The translations under genes were made by a program, and so were the position numbers. Positions 26,004 to 33,883 of a stretch of 62,726 nt of DNA are shown in pieces. The notes below the pieces were generated by a model. That model ran no database searches, was not told the origin of the DNA, and was given only the letters and a program-made list of their open reading frames with translations. The DNA is from Streptosporangiaceae bacterium (GTDB lineage Bacteria; Actinomycetota; Actinomycetes; Streptosporangiales; Streptosporangiaceae), in the NCBI GenBank assembly GCA_019239975.1, contig JAFAZE010000004.1, forward strand, positions 1-62,726, read 5' to 3'. Every line of letters begins with the position of its first letter. The first letter of the stretch is position 1.

Positions 26004-26737
26004 CCGCCGCCCGCGACCAGATCCTGGCCCGTATCCGCGCCGCGAACGCCGCCCGGGCGGCTGGTGATACGCCGCGGGCCGGTGATACGCCGCGGGCCGG
26101 TGATACGGCGCGGGCGACCGGGGACGCGGACTCCGCCTACGCGGCGCTTCCCCGGGACTACCGGCGCGCGCACCACGACCCCGCCAGCACGGACATCGTG
26201 GAGCTCTTCGCCGGCCGCGCCGCCGACTACCGCGCCGTCGTCGAGCGCGTCCCCTCCGGCGCCGTCGCCGCGGCGGTCGCCCGCATCCTGCAGGCCCGCG
26301 CCCCGGACACGGACGGCGTCCCGCGGTTCGTCGTGCCCGGCGGCCTGCCGCCGGAGTGGCTCGCGGAGGTGCCCGATGGCGTCGAGCTGGCCGGGGACGA
26401 CCCGCCGCTGTCCAGCGCCGAGCTTGACCGCGTGGCAGGCGTCGTCACGGGCTGCGCGGTCGCGATCGCCGAGACCGGCACGATCATCCTCGACCACGGA
26501 CCCGCGCAGGGCCGCCGCGCGCTGACCCTGGTGCCCGATTTCCACCTCGTCGTCGTCCGGGCCGGCCAGGTGGCGGCGGACCTGGCGGACGCCTTCGCGC
26601 GGCTGGACCCGGCCCGCCCGCACACGCTCATCTCAGGCCCCTCGGCCACCAGCGACATCGAGCTGATCCGCGTCGAGGGCGTGCACGGCCCCCGAAACCT
26701 GCACATCCTCCTCGCCGACACCGGTGCATCCTCATGA
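26000..26737 (+). CDS. lutC: LutC: LUD-domain subunit of L-lactate oxidation
   Basis: The 245-residue protein matches LutC/YkgG (LUD domain): GVVTGCAVAIAETGTIILDH, ALTLVPDFHLVVV and SGPSATSDIELIRVEGVHGP. It completes the L-lactate utilisation complex. The start is GTG 26000, overlapping the lutB stop. Residues 20-40 contain three copies of a GDTPRA hexapeptide encoded by an 18-bp tandem repeat (about 26062-26116), an unusual insertion after the first helix. The stop codon lies in a 53-bp repeat, and the convergent deaminase frame runs antisense through the 3' two-thirds of this gene. Confidence 0.92.
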   Translation: MTAARDQILARIRAANAARAAGDTPRAGDTPRAGDTARATGDADSAYAALPRDYRRAHHDPASTDIVELFAGRAADYRAVVERVPSGAVAAAVARILQARAPDTDGVPRFVVPGGLPPEWLAEVPDGVELAGDDPPLSSAELDRVAGVVTGCAVAIAETGTIILDHGPAQGRRALTLVPDFHLVVVRAGQVAADLADAFARLDPARPHTLISGPSATSDIELIRVEGVHGPRNLHILLADTGASS

Positions 26738-27279
26738 TCGTGTGTTGTTTGGTTCGGAAAACCGACCCTTTTCGCACACAATAACTGGAGCGCGCAGCGG
26801 TGGGAGGACCAGTCGGCGAGGATGGTGACCGCGCCCTTGCGGAGGGCGGGGGAGGGGACTTCGCGAATGGAGCGCTGGTGCGGCGGCCGGGACAGCTCGC
26901 CGTAGAGCTTGAGATCCCGCAGACCGTGCCCGGCGACGTCGCCGCTGGTCGCGGCGAACACCACGCGCGGCACCTGGGCCCAGTAGCAGGCGGTCAGGCA
27001 CATCGGGCACGGCTCGCTGCTGGAGTACAGGACGCCGTCTCCGAACAGGTACGTGCCCAGGGCTTCGCCGGCCGCGCGCAGCGCCAGCACCTCGGCGTGC
27101 GCGCTCGGGTCCCGCAGCTCCTCCACCCGGTTGACGCCCTCGCCCGCGATCTCCCCGCCGACAACCAGCACGGCTCCGAACGGCCACCTGCTCGGGTGGT
27201 CGAGGTAGCCGCGGGAAAGTTCGATCGCCCGCGCCAGATACCGGCGATCGCCCTCGCCGGTCTCCTCATCGCGCGTCAT
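26227..27279 (-). CDS. Nucleoside/cytosine deaminase-family protein with over-long 3' end
   Basis: The first 160 or so residues form a zinc-dependent deaminase: AHAEVLALRAAGEAL (HAE) and SSSEPCPMCLTACYWAQVP (PCxxC) are the catalytic and zinc-binding motifs, as in guanine deaminase and TadA-like enzymes. The substrate is uncertain. ATG 27279 overlaps the HAD stop by 4 bp. The family domain ends near SSHRCALQL (about 26785), but no stop occurs. The frame crosses the 53-bp repeat (GFPNQTTHDH) and continues about 170 residues antisense to lutC up to 26227. That tail is probably not functional protein, and the real gene may have lost its stop through arrival of the repeat. Confidence 0.72.
   Translation of the reverse strand: MTRDEETGEGDRRYLARAIELSRGYLDHPSRWPFGAVLVVGGEIAGEGVNRVEELRDPSAHAEVLALRAAGEALGTYLFGDGVLYSSSEPCPMCLTACYWAQVPRVVFAATSGDVAGHGLRDLKLYGELSRPPHQRSIREVPSPALRKGAVTILADWSSHRCALQLLCAKRVGFPNQTTHDHEDAPVSARRMCRFRGPCTPSTRISSMSLVAEGPEMSVCGRAGSSRAKASARSAATWPARTTTRWKSGTRVSARRPCAGPWSRMIVPVSAIATAQPVTTPATRSSSALDSGGSSPASSTPSGTSASHSGGRPPGTTNRGTPSVSGARACRMRATAAATAPEGTRSTTAR
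26733..26785 (-). repeat. 53-bp dispersed repeat, copy 2
   Basis: Read on the minus strand it starts GTTATTGTGTGCGAA and ends AACAACACACGATCATG. It is 45/53 identical to 16429-16481, with the central hairpin kept apart from one mismatch (GGTTCGG/CCGACC read on the plus strand). It lies between the convergent lutC and deaminase genes and includes the lutC stop codon. Confidence 0.8.
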
Positions 27280-27941
27280 AGCTGCTCCCACAGGTATCCG
27301 GAGGCGAGCAGGTCGTCCGGCCCGGTGAAGACGCGGACCGCGCCGGCGCCGGCGAGCTCGTCGTGGCCGGTGCCGCCGCTGAGCAGGCCGATGCAGGGCA
27401 CCCCGGCCTTCTGGCAGGCCTGCACGTCCCACACCGAGTCGCCGACGAACACGGCCTCGCCGGGCGGTACCTTCGCCTTGTCGAGGGCCACCTGGACGAT
27501 GTCCGGCGCGGGCTTGCTTCGCTCGGCGTCGGCCGACGATGTCGCGGCGTCCACCGCGTCCTCGGCGTCGAGGGCCGCGCGGAGCACGCGGAACTCGCGT
27601 TCGTCCGCGGAGCTCGCCAGCACCACGCGAAGCCCGTGCCGCTTGCAGGCGCGCAGCAGGCCGGCCGCGCCCGGCAGCGGGCGGAGCCGTGTCCAGTACG
27701 TCGAGTAAAGCGCGCCGTGCGCGGCGCGGATGGCGTCGTCGGCGCCCTTGTCCCGGTCGGCCGGCAGCAGCCCGTCCAGCAGCTGGTCCGAGCCCATGCC
27801 GATCGCCCGGTGTATCCGCGCCATCGGCACGTGGTGCCCGGCCTGGCTGAACGCCTCCCACCAGGTCACGACGTGCAGGTAGTTGCTGTCAACCAGCGAG
27901 CCGTCCACGTCGAACAGCACCGCCGTCACCGCATCGCTCAT
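27276..27941 (-). CDS. HAD-family phosphatase (phosphoglycolate-phosphatase-like)
   Basis: The 221-residue HAD hydrolase carries motif I FDVDGSLVDSNY (nucleophile Asp), motif II VLASSADE, motif III Lys in SKPAPDIVQ and motif IV FVGDSVWDVQAC. A helical C1 cap separates motifs I and II. It would dephosphorylate a small sugar phosphate or nucleotide, substrate unknown. The start is ATG 27941. It overlaps the downstream deaminase by 4 bp, so the pair may act together on damaged or salvaged nucleotides. Confidence 0.88.
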   Translation of the reverse strand: MSDAVTAVLFDVDGSLVDSNYLHVVTWWEAFSQAGHHVPMARIHRAIGMGSDQLLDGLLPADRDKGADDAIRAAHGALYSTYWTRLRPLPGAAGLLRACKRHGLRVVLASSADEREFRVLRAALDAEDAVDAATSSADAERSKPAPDIVQVALDKAKVPPGEAVFVGDSVWDVQACQKAGVPCIGLLSGGTGHDELAGAGAVRVFTGPDDLLASGYLWEQL

Positions 27942-28057
27942 ATCCCTCAGCTACCCAGACAGCCGGATTAACGCATGCGGCCGGCGTGTTCGCCGGCGCG
28001 CGGGGTAGCTGGGCGCTGATCCCCGATCGCCATCACGACGTCAAGGAGGGATGCGCC

Positions 28058-28465
28058 ATGGCCAAGCACGACACCGATCCCGTACTCCAGCAGCTCGTCC
28101 GGTCCGTCAACGAGTCCGGGCAGGCCGCCGTGCCCGTCACCGTTTCGGCCCACGGCACGATCGTCACCGGCATGCTCATCGCCCAGGCCAGGTACTTCAG
28201 CGAACTCGTCGAGCGGAACCCGATGATGGGCGCGCTGGAGCCGGCGTCCGGCCTGCTCGGCAAGGACTACGTCAAGGACGTCGATTCCGACGCCGACTAC
28301 CACCTGCATGTGCGCGGCAGCCGCATCTCCGGCGACGGGGCCGAGGCGGAGGGCCTGTGGCGGATCAGCCTGCCCGCGGTCGACGCGTGGATCCTGCGCG
28401 CTGGCGCTGACACCGGCGCTGGGCACGAAGCAGGGCCGTTCGCCCGCCTGCTGGGGAACGGCTGA
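28058..28465 (+). CDS. GvpU-like accessory protein
   Basis: The 135-residue soluble protein starts at ATG 28058 behind AAGGAGGG. The pattern VLQQLVRSVNESGQAAVPVT, then VSAHGTIVTGMLIAQARYFSE and a later RGSRISGD...LWRISLPAVDAWIL resembles the gas-vesicle accessory protein GvpU of bacilli and related actinobacterial proteins. No gas-vesicle structural gene is near, so a different scaffolding or stress role is possible. It is divergent from the HAD gene and ends in a strong hairpin shared with the convergent YihY gene. Confidence 0.5.
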   Translation: MAKHDTDPVLQQLVRSVNESGQAAVPVTVSAHGTIVTGMLIAQARYFSELVERNPMMGALEPASGLLGKDYVKDVDSDADYHLHVRGSRISGDGAEAEGLWRISLPAVDAWILRAGADTGAGHEAGPFARLLGNG

Positions 28466-28488
28466 GCCGCGCCCCATGAGCTGATTCC

Positions 28489-28523
28489 CGCCCCAGGCCC
28501 TGCGCTCGCGCGGGCCTGGGGCG
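28489..28523. terminator. Bidirectional hairpin between convergent genes
   Basis: A perfect 12-bp stem CGCCCCAGGCCC / GGGCCTGGGGCG with an 11-nt loop lies between the ends of the GvpU-like and YihY genes. It has no U-tract, as is common in high-GC actinobacteria. Confidence 0.75.
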
Positions 28524-28529
28524 GCGGCA

Positions 28530-29948
28530 TCAGGCGGACGGGACCTTTCCGGCGCGGTCGCGGAGGCGTGCCATCGCCTTCTTCCGCAGCTTGCGGGTGT
28601 CGCGCAGCGGGGTGAAGGGCTCACGGTCGGGCGGGTGGCCTCCGGCGATGGCGCGGCCCCTTTCGAGCTCGGCGTTGAACTCGGCGCCCAGCAGCACGGC
28701 GACGTTGGATATCCACATCCAGATCAGGAAGATGATGATCCCGCCGAGGCTTCCGTAGACCTTGTTGTAGTGGGCGAAGTTCGCGACATAGACGGCGAAC
28801 AGGCCCGACGCGATGAGCCAGAGGACCACCGCGAGCACACTGCCCGGGCTGATCAGCCTGAACCGCTGCCTGGCGTTGGGGCTCGCCCAGTACAGGATCG
28901 CCAGCATGATGCTGACGATGATCAGCAGGACCGGCCACTTGGCGATCTCCCACGCGGTGACCGCCGCCGACCCGATGCCGAGCACGTGCCCCACCCTGGC
29001 CGCGAGGCCGCCGGTCACCACGACGATCAGGGCGGAGGCGACGAGCAGGACCATGATGACCAGGGTGGTGCCGAACCGGATAGGCATGGTCTTCCAGAAC
29101 GGCCGGCCCTCAGGCACGTCGTAGATGGCGTTGGAGGCTCGCATGAACCCGGCCACGTAGTTGGACGCCGACCACAGGCCGACCACGATGCCGACCACCG
29201 CGAGGAGCCCGGCCGCCGCGTGCGCGCGCTGCAGGTGGGTCATCGCGCCGAGCAGAATCTGCCGGACCGAGCCCGGGGCGGCGTTGGCGAGGCTGGTTAT
29301 CAGCGGCGTCGTGGCCGACTTGCCGACCAGGCCGAGCAGCGACACGAGGACCAGCAGCCCGGGGAAGATGGACTGAATCCCGTAGTAGGTGAGCGCCGCC
29401 GCCCAGTCCTTGAGGTTGTCCTCCTGGAACTCCCGCGCCGCGCGCCTCGCCGCCGCGGCCCACCCGGCGGCCCTGGCCCGCTCGGGAGCGGGGACCGCCG
29501 TGGCGCCATCCGGGTCGCCGGAGGCCCGCTGGGGGCGTGTCCCGCCGGGTGCGGCGGAGGTCTGCTGGGGGCGTGTCCCGTCAGGTCCGGCGGAGGTCCG
29601 TTGCGGGCGTGTCCCGCCGGGTGCGGCGGAGGCTCGTTGCGGGCGTGTCCCGTCGGGCGCGGTGGGGGTCCGCTGGGGGCGGCCCCCGTCAAATGCGGCG
29701 GAGGTCCGTTGCGGGCCGGTCGCTGCCCGCTTTATCCCGGCCGCTACCCGCTTCATCGGGGTCCGGGGAACGGTGGCGGTGGTCGGGGTGCCGGCGGCGG
29801 CGGTGTCACCCGCGGTCGTGGTACCGGCGCCGGTGTCACCCGCGGTCGCGGTGCCGGCGCCGGTGGCGGTGCCGCCGGTGTCCGAGGACGCTGCGTCTGA
29901 CGTTCGCTGCTCAGCTTCGGCTTCGCGTGTGCTGCCTGAGTCGGCCAT
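28530..29948 (-). CDS. YihY/BrkB-family membrane protein with repeat-rich N-terminus
   Basis: The 472-residue protein has a C-terminal YihY/UPF0761 domain of about 280 residues with six helices (DNLKDWAAALTYYGIQSIFP, PIRFGTTLVIMVLLVASALI, GGIIIFLIWMWISNVAVLLG). The first 150 residues are hydrophilic, with Thr/Ala/Gly stretches and at least six copies of an 11-residue repeat like RPQRTSAAPDG encoded by a 33-bp tandem repeat (about 29510-29710). The family function is unknown despite its former label as ribonuclease BN. ATG 29948 has GAGGAGG upstream and follows DUF4235 by two bases, so DUF3618, DUF4235 and YihY form an operon. Confidence 0.88.
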   Translation of the reverse strand: MADSGSTREAEAEQRTSDAASSDTGGTATGAGTATAGDTGAGTTTAGDTAAAGTPTTATVPRTPMKRVAAGIKRAATGPQRTSAAFDGGRPQRTPTAPDGTRPQRASAAPGGTRPQRTSAGPDGTRPQQTSAAPGGTRPQRASGDPDGATAVPAPERARAAGWAAAARRAAREFQEDNLKDWAAALTYYGIQSIFPGLLVLVSLLGLVGKSATTPLITSLANAAPGSVRQILLGAMTHLQRAHAAAGLLAVVGIVVGLWSASNYVAGFMRASNAIYDVPEGRPFWKTMPIRFGTTLVIMVLLVASALIVVVTGGLAARVGHVLGIGSAAVTAWEIAKWPVLLIIVSIMLAILYWASPNARQRFRLISPGSVLAVVLWLIASGLFAVYVANFAHYNKVYGSLGGIIIFLIWMWISNVAVLLGAEFNAELERGRAIAGGHPPDREPFTPLRDTRKLRKKAMARLRDRAGKVPSA

Positions 29949-29950
29949 TC

Positions 29951-30241
29951 CTATGCCTCCTCCTCGCCGGGTTTTCCCTCATCACCGGGCCAGAAGCCGG
30001 TGAGCTTGCGCGTTCCCTCGGCGGCACCGCGATCAACGGCCGCCTTGACGACCGCGAAGATCGCGCCCTGAAGGGCCGCCGCCAGCAGGATCTCGCGCCA
30101 GCCGCGCTCGGCATCGGTTGCCTTGGGCGCCTCGTCTTCCCCTGCCGTGATCTTCCAGAGACGCTTGAAGATCGTTCCCGCCAGCAGCCCGCCCAGGACG
30201 CTGACCAGCAGGCTGACCGGCTTGTACACCAGCTTCATCAT
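29951..30241 (-). CDS. DUF4235 small membrane protein
   Basis: The 96-residue protein begins MMKLVYKPVSLLVSVLGG, the usual DUF4235 start. It has two hydrophobic segments (LLVSVLGGLLAGTIFKRLW and EILLAAALQGAIFAVVKAAV) around an acidic loop, then RKLTGFWPGDE. The ATG at 30241 overlaps the stop of DUF3618 (ATGA). Function is unknown. The DUF3618-DUF4235 pair is frequent in actinobacteria and often sits near membrane-stress genes. Confidence 0.85.
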   Translation of the reverse strand: MMKLVYKPVSLLVSVLGGLLAGTIFKRLWKITAGEDEAPKATDAERGWREILLAAALQGAIFAVVKAAVDRGAAEGTRKLTGFWPGDEGKPGEEEA

Positions 30242-30567
30242 CGGCCGCTCCACCGCTTCACCAGGTACCCGAGCAACAGCGTGGCCGTCCCCGCGGCGGC
30301 GGCCGCGACGGCCGGCGGCGGGACCGAGCGGACCGAGCGGACGGAGCCGGCCGGCCGGACGGACCGCGGCAGTTGCCGCACGCTGCCCGCCGCCTCGCGT
30401 GCCTTGCTCTTGACCCGCGCGGACATCTGGTCCGCCGCGTGCCGTGCCTGTTTCCGCACGTCAGCCTTTGCGGCCAGCGCTTCCACCGTTTCTCCCAGCC
30501 GCTCGCGGGTCCGCTCGATGTCCTCTTTGAGCTCCCGCTCGCTCTCCCCGCGCGCAGTATCGTTCAT
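30238..30567 (-). CDS. DUF3618 protein
   Basis: The 109-residue protein has the DUF3618 signature near the start (LKEDIERTRERLGETVEALA, then AKADVRKQARHAADQ), an amphipathic helical region. A Ser/Arg/Pro-rich linker and one C-terminal membrane segment (AVAAAAAGTATLLLGYLVK) follow. It is the first gene of a three-gene operon with DUF4235 and YihY and is divergent from lon, sharing the 144-bp region that carries the HAIR element. Confidence 0.85.
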   Translation of the reverse strand: MNDTARGESERELKEDIERTRERLGETVEALAAKADVRKQARHAADQMSARVKSKAREAAGSVRQLPRSVRPAGSVRSVRSVPPPAVAAAAAGTATLLLGYLVKRWSGR

Positions 30568-30677
30568 GGTGACCGCCTTCGTTTCGTGCGTGCGGGACTA
30601 CCCGGCAGGCCGCGGGACTAACATGCGCGATCGCTGAGGACGAACACGCGGCGGGAAATATCTGAGGGCTCTCCTTT

Positions 30678-30698
30678 CTTTAGTGTGTATGACTCAAC
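30678..30698. promoter_or_regulatory. HAIR element (HspR-binding inverted repeat) upstream of lon
   Basis: CTTTAGT-N7-ACTCAAC matches the HspR-associated inverted repeat CTTGAGT-N7-ACTCAAG at 12 of 14 positions with the exact spacer length. It ends 13 bp before the lon start. HspR is known to repress lon together with dnaK and clpB in Streptomyces, so heat-shock control of this lon is expected. Confidence 0.7.
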
Positions 30699-30711
30699 TT
30701 TGGAGGCGCTC

Positions 30712-33126
30712 ATGAGTGAGACGCTCACACTGCCGGTGCTGCCGCTCGACGACGAGGTCGTGCTGCCGAGCATGGTGGTACCGATCGAGCTGTCCGGCCA
30801 GGAGGCCCGAGGCGCCATCGAAGCCGCCCGCAACACGGGGCTGTCACGGGGACCCGGTATCCGTTCGGAAGAGAAGGCACGGATACTTCTGGTTCCCAGG
30901 CTCGGTGAGCGCGGGCTGGCCGCGGTCGGCACGCTGGCGGTTGTCGAGCAGGTGGGCCGGATGCCCGGCGGCGAGCCGGGGGCCGTTGTCCGCGGGGTGG
31001 CCCGTGTCCGGGTCGGCTCGGGGACGACAGGACCCGGCGCCGCGCTGTGGGTGGAAGGCACTGTGATCGAGGAAACCGGCCGGGGCGCCCGCGCCGAGGA
31101 ACTCGCGAAAGAATACAAGTCACTGGTCATCGCCGCCCTTCAGCAGCGCGGCGCGTGGCAGGTGGTTGATGTCATCCAGCAGATCGACGACCCGTCGGCC
31201 ATGGCGGACCGGGCCGGTTACGCCAGTTACCTGACGACGGAGCAGAAGCTCACCCTGCTGGAGACCGCCGACCTCGTCAAGCGGCTCGAGCTGGCCATTG
31301 CCTGGACCCGCGAGCATCTCGCCGAGCTCGACGTCGCCGAGTCCATCCGCAAGGACGTCACCGAGGGCATGGAGAAGCAGCAGAAGGAGTTTCTGCTTCG
31401 CCAGCAGCTCGCGGCCGTGCGCAAGGAGCTCAGCGAGCTGACCGGCGGCGGCGCGGGCACCGAGGAGGACGACTACCGGGCCCGGGTCGAGGGCGCGGAC
31501 CTCCCGGAGAAGGTGCGCGAGGCGGCGCTGAAGGAGGTCGGCAAGCTCGAGCGGACACCCGACGCCTCGCCGGAGACCGGCTGGATCAGGACCTGGCTGG
31601 ACACGATCCTCGACATCCCGTGGAACGAGCGGACCGAGGACGCGTACGACATCGCCGGGGCGCGGCGGATCCTCGACGAGGACCACACCGGTCTCGACGA
31701 CGTGAAGGAACGCATCATCGAGTACCTGGCCGTCCGCAAGCGGCGTGCGGAGCGCGGCCTCGGCGTGATCGGCGGTCGCCGTTCCGGCGCCGTGCTGGCG
31801 CTGGTCGGACCGCCCGGGGTCGGCAAGACCTCGCTGGGCGAGTCGGTGGCGCGCGCGATGGGGCGCGAGTTCGTCCGGGTCGCGCTGGGCGGCGTCAGGG
31901 ACGAGGCGGAGATCCGCGGTCACCGGCGCACCTACGTCGGCGCGCTGCCGGGCCGCATCGTCCGTGCCATCCGTGAGGCCGGCACGATGAACCCGGTCGT
32001 GCTGCTGGACGAGGTCGACAAGATCGGCGCCGACTACCGCGGTGACCCCGCGGCCGCGCTGCTCGAGGTCCTGGACCCGGCGCAGAACCACACGTTCCGC
32101 GACCACTACCTGGAGGTCGACCTCGACCTGTCCGACGTCGTGTTCCTGGCCACGGCCAACGTCCTGGACGGCATCCCCAGCCCGCTGCTCGACCGGATGG
32201 AGCTGGTCACGCTCGACGGGTACACCGAGGACGAGAAGGTTCTCATCGCAAGGGACCACCTGATGCCCCGGCAGCTGTCCAAGGCGGGCCTGTCCCTCGA
32301 GGAGGTGTCGGTCGACGAGGCGGCGCTGCGGCTGATCGCGTCGGAGTACACGCGTGAGGCGGGCGTCCGGTCGCTGGAGCGGTCGATCGCGCGCGTGCTG
32401 CGCAAGGTGGCGGCCAACGTGGCGCTCGGGACAGCCACGCTGCCCGTCCAGGTCGGCACCGGCAACCTCGTGGACTACCTGGGCCGTCCGCGGTTCACCC
32501 CCGAGACCAACCTGGCCTCCGGCGAGCGGCGGACCTCGGTGCCCGGCGTCGCGACCGGGCTCGCCGTTACCGGCGCGGGCGGCGACGTGCTCTACATCGA
32601 GGCGTCGCTGGCCGACCCGGAGACCGGCTCCACCGGCGTCACGCTGACCGGCCAGCTCGGTGACGTGATGAAGGAGTCCGCCCAGATCGCGCTGTCCTAC
32701 CTGCGCTCGCACGGCGCGGAGCTGGAACTGCCGGTCGGTGACCTCAGGGACCGCGGTGTCCACGTGCACGTGCCGGCCGGCGCGGTGCCCAAGGACGGGC
32801 CGAGCGCGGGCGTCACGATGACGACGGCGCTGGCGTCCCTGCTTTCCGGGCGCCCGGTGCGGTCCGACGTGGCCATGACCGGCGAGGTGTCGCTGACCGG
32901 GCGGGTGCTGCCCATCGGCGGGGTGAAGCAGAAGCTGCTCGCCGCGCACCGCGCGGGGGTCACGACCGTGCTGATCCCGCAGCGCAACGAGCCGGACCTG
33001 GACGACGTGCCGGCCGAGGTGCTCGCCACGCTGGACGTGCACCCGGTCAGCGACGTCAGGGACGCGCTGGCGCTGGCGCTGGAGCCGGCCGCGTCCGACG
33101 CGGCGACGACGATCGCGGCGGCGTAA
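30712..33126 (+). CDS. lon: Lon protease
   Basis: This is an 804-residue ATP-dependent serine protease. The N-terminal substrate domain ([20 protein letters not shown]), a coiled-coil region ([20 protein letters not shown]), the AAA+ module ([19 protein letters not shown] about 365, [10 protein letters not shown] about 425) and the protease domain with the catalytic Ser in [10 protein letters not shown] (about 698) and Lys in [14 protein letters not shown] (about 741) are all intact. It degrades misfolded and some regulatory proteins in the cytoplasm. ATG 30712 has GGAGG six bases upstream. The in-frame codon at 30685 falls inside the HAIR operator. Confidence 0.96.
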   Translation: MSETLTLPVLPLDDEVVLPSMVVPIELSGQEARGAIEAARNTGLSRGPGIRSEEKARILLVPRLGERGLAAVGTLAVVEQVGRMPGGEPGAVVRGVARVRVGSGTTGPGAALWVEGTVIEETGRGARAEELAKEYKSLVIAALQQRGAWQVVDVIQQIDDPSAMADRAGYASYLTTEQKLTLLETADLVKRLELAIAWTREHLAELDVAESIRKDVTEGMEKQQKEFLLRQQLAAVRKELSELTGGGAGTEEDDYRARVEGADLPEKVREAALKEVGKLERTPDASPETGWIRTWLDTILDIPWNERTEDAYDIAGARRILDEDHTGLDDVKERIIEYLAVRKRRAERGLGVIGGRRSGAVLALVGPPGVGKTSLGESVARAMGREFVRVALGGVRDEAEIRGHRRTYVGALPGRIVRAIREAGTMNPVVLLDEVDKIGADYRGDPAAALLEVLDPAQNHTFRDHYLEVDLDLSDVVFLATANVLDGIPSPLLDRMELVTLDGYTEDEKVLIARDHLMPRQLSKAGLSLEEVSVDEAALRLIASEYTREAGVRSLERSIARVLRKVAANVALGTATLPVQVGTGNLVDYLGRPRFTPETNLASGERRTSVPGVATGLAVTGAGGDVLYIEASLADPETGSTGVTLTGQLGDVMKESAQIALSYLRSHGAELELPVGDLRDRGVHVHVPAGAVPKDGPSAGVTMTTALASLLSGRPVRSDVAMTGEVSLTGRVLPIGGVKQKLLAAHRAGVTTVLIPQRNEPDLDDVPAEVLATLDVHPVSDVRDALALALEPAASDAATTIAAA

Positions 33127-33146
33127 CGCCTCACCGCACGAGCGAC

Positions 33147-33173
33147 GGCCGGGCGGCCGACGGCCGCCCGGCC
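33147..33173 (+). terminator. Terminator hairpin after lon
   Basis: A perfect 12-bp GC stem, GGCCGGGCGGCC with loop GAC and its complement, lies 20 bp after the lon stop. No U-tract follows. Confidence 0.75.
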
Positions 33174-33269
33174 CTCTCGGCTGCTGCGGAGGGAGTGACC
33201 GCCGCCCGTTTGGTATGCACATATCGTTGACCGCCTGCCTGGGCGCGGCCGGTACCGCGGGCGCGGCGC

Positions 33270-33689
33270 TCAGCCGGGCGGGGTGATGTAGCCGACGGTG
33301 AGCAGGATGTTCGCGTACAGCCGGTCGTCGCCGGTGGCGACGCAGACCGCGAGGTCCGGCTCGCGGCACGCGGCGTAGAAGTCCAGGCGGCCCATGGGCT
33401 GCGGCTGGACCGCGAGCAGCGAGCGGTAGACGCCGAACACCGCGGGCTCCGGGCCCTCGTCGGGGCGCATCACGTGCGCCGCCTCCACCGGGACGGCGGC
33501 GAGCACGGGCGGGAGCACCTGGTCCACGGTCACCAGGCCGGGCCGCAGGTTGAGGTAGACGACCGTCGCGCCCGGCGACACGTTGGTGCTGTGTGAGTAG
33601 TTCGCGTCGGCGACGAGCACCTTGCCGCCATGCCCGCACGCCGCGAGCGCGGCGAGCAGCGGCGGATGAATCAACGGAAAGCGCAGCAC
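33270..33689 (-). CDS. fucU: RbsD/FucU-family sugar mutarotase, probable L-fucose mutarotase
   Basis: About 139 residues match the RbsD/FucU fold: LRFPLIHPPLLAALAACGHG with the catalytic-type His, KVLVADANYS, then VYLNLRPGLVTVDQVLPPVL and a C-terminal YANILLTVGYITPPG. These proteins interconvert alpha and beta anomers of fucose or ribose, supplying the form used by C1 dehydrogenases. Given the L-fucose genes in the window, FucU-like function is likely. I prefer GTG 33689 over the in-frame ATG at 33740, since family members begin just before LRFPLIHP. No operator of the fucose type is visible in front of it. Confidence 0.8.
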   Translation of the reverse strand: MLRFPLIHPPLLAALAACGHGGKVLVADANYSHSTNVSPGATVVYLNLRPGLVTVDQVLPPVLAAVPVEAAHVMRPDEGPEPAVFGVYRSLLAVQPQPMGRLDFYAACREPDLAVCVATGDDRLYANILLTVGYITPPG

Positions 33690-33768
33690 GCGCAGCAGCC
33701 TAGCGGGAGCGCGGCGCAGCCGCGCTGCCACGGCGCCCATCGCAGCGGGCTACGGCGAAAGGCGCGGA

Positions 33769-33790
33769 GTGAGCCGCGATCGCGGCTCAC
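33769..33790. other. Perfect 22-bp palindrome
   Basis: The half-site is GTGAGCCGCGA and the second half is its exact reverse complement. It lies between the zur stop and the mutarotase start on the same strand. It could be an operator of the mutarotase gene or part of a terminator array. Confidence 0.6.
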
Positions 33791-33798
33791 ATTCCGCG

Positions 33799-33843
33799 AT
33801 CGCGCGGCCCGCGGGAGGCCCTGGGCCTCCCCGGCCGCGCGAT
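33799..33843 (-). terminator. Long GC hairpin downstream of zur
   Basis: An imperfect stem of about 20 bp is formed by ATCGCGCGGCC plus GGGAGGCCC and their complements around a minimal loop. A second hairpin, CCGGGGGG-TTTA-CCCCCCGG (33875-33894), overlaps the zur stop codon. Together they should end zur transcription. Confidence 0.6.
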
Positions 33844-33883
33844 GCTACGGCGAGAACCGCAGCGGGCGGGGGGTCCGGGGGGT

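Noticed and set aside
31120..33639. 839-codon frame antisense to lon
   Set aside because: Pure shadow of a GC-rich gene with strong third-position bias.
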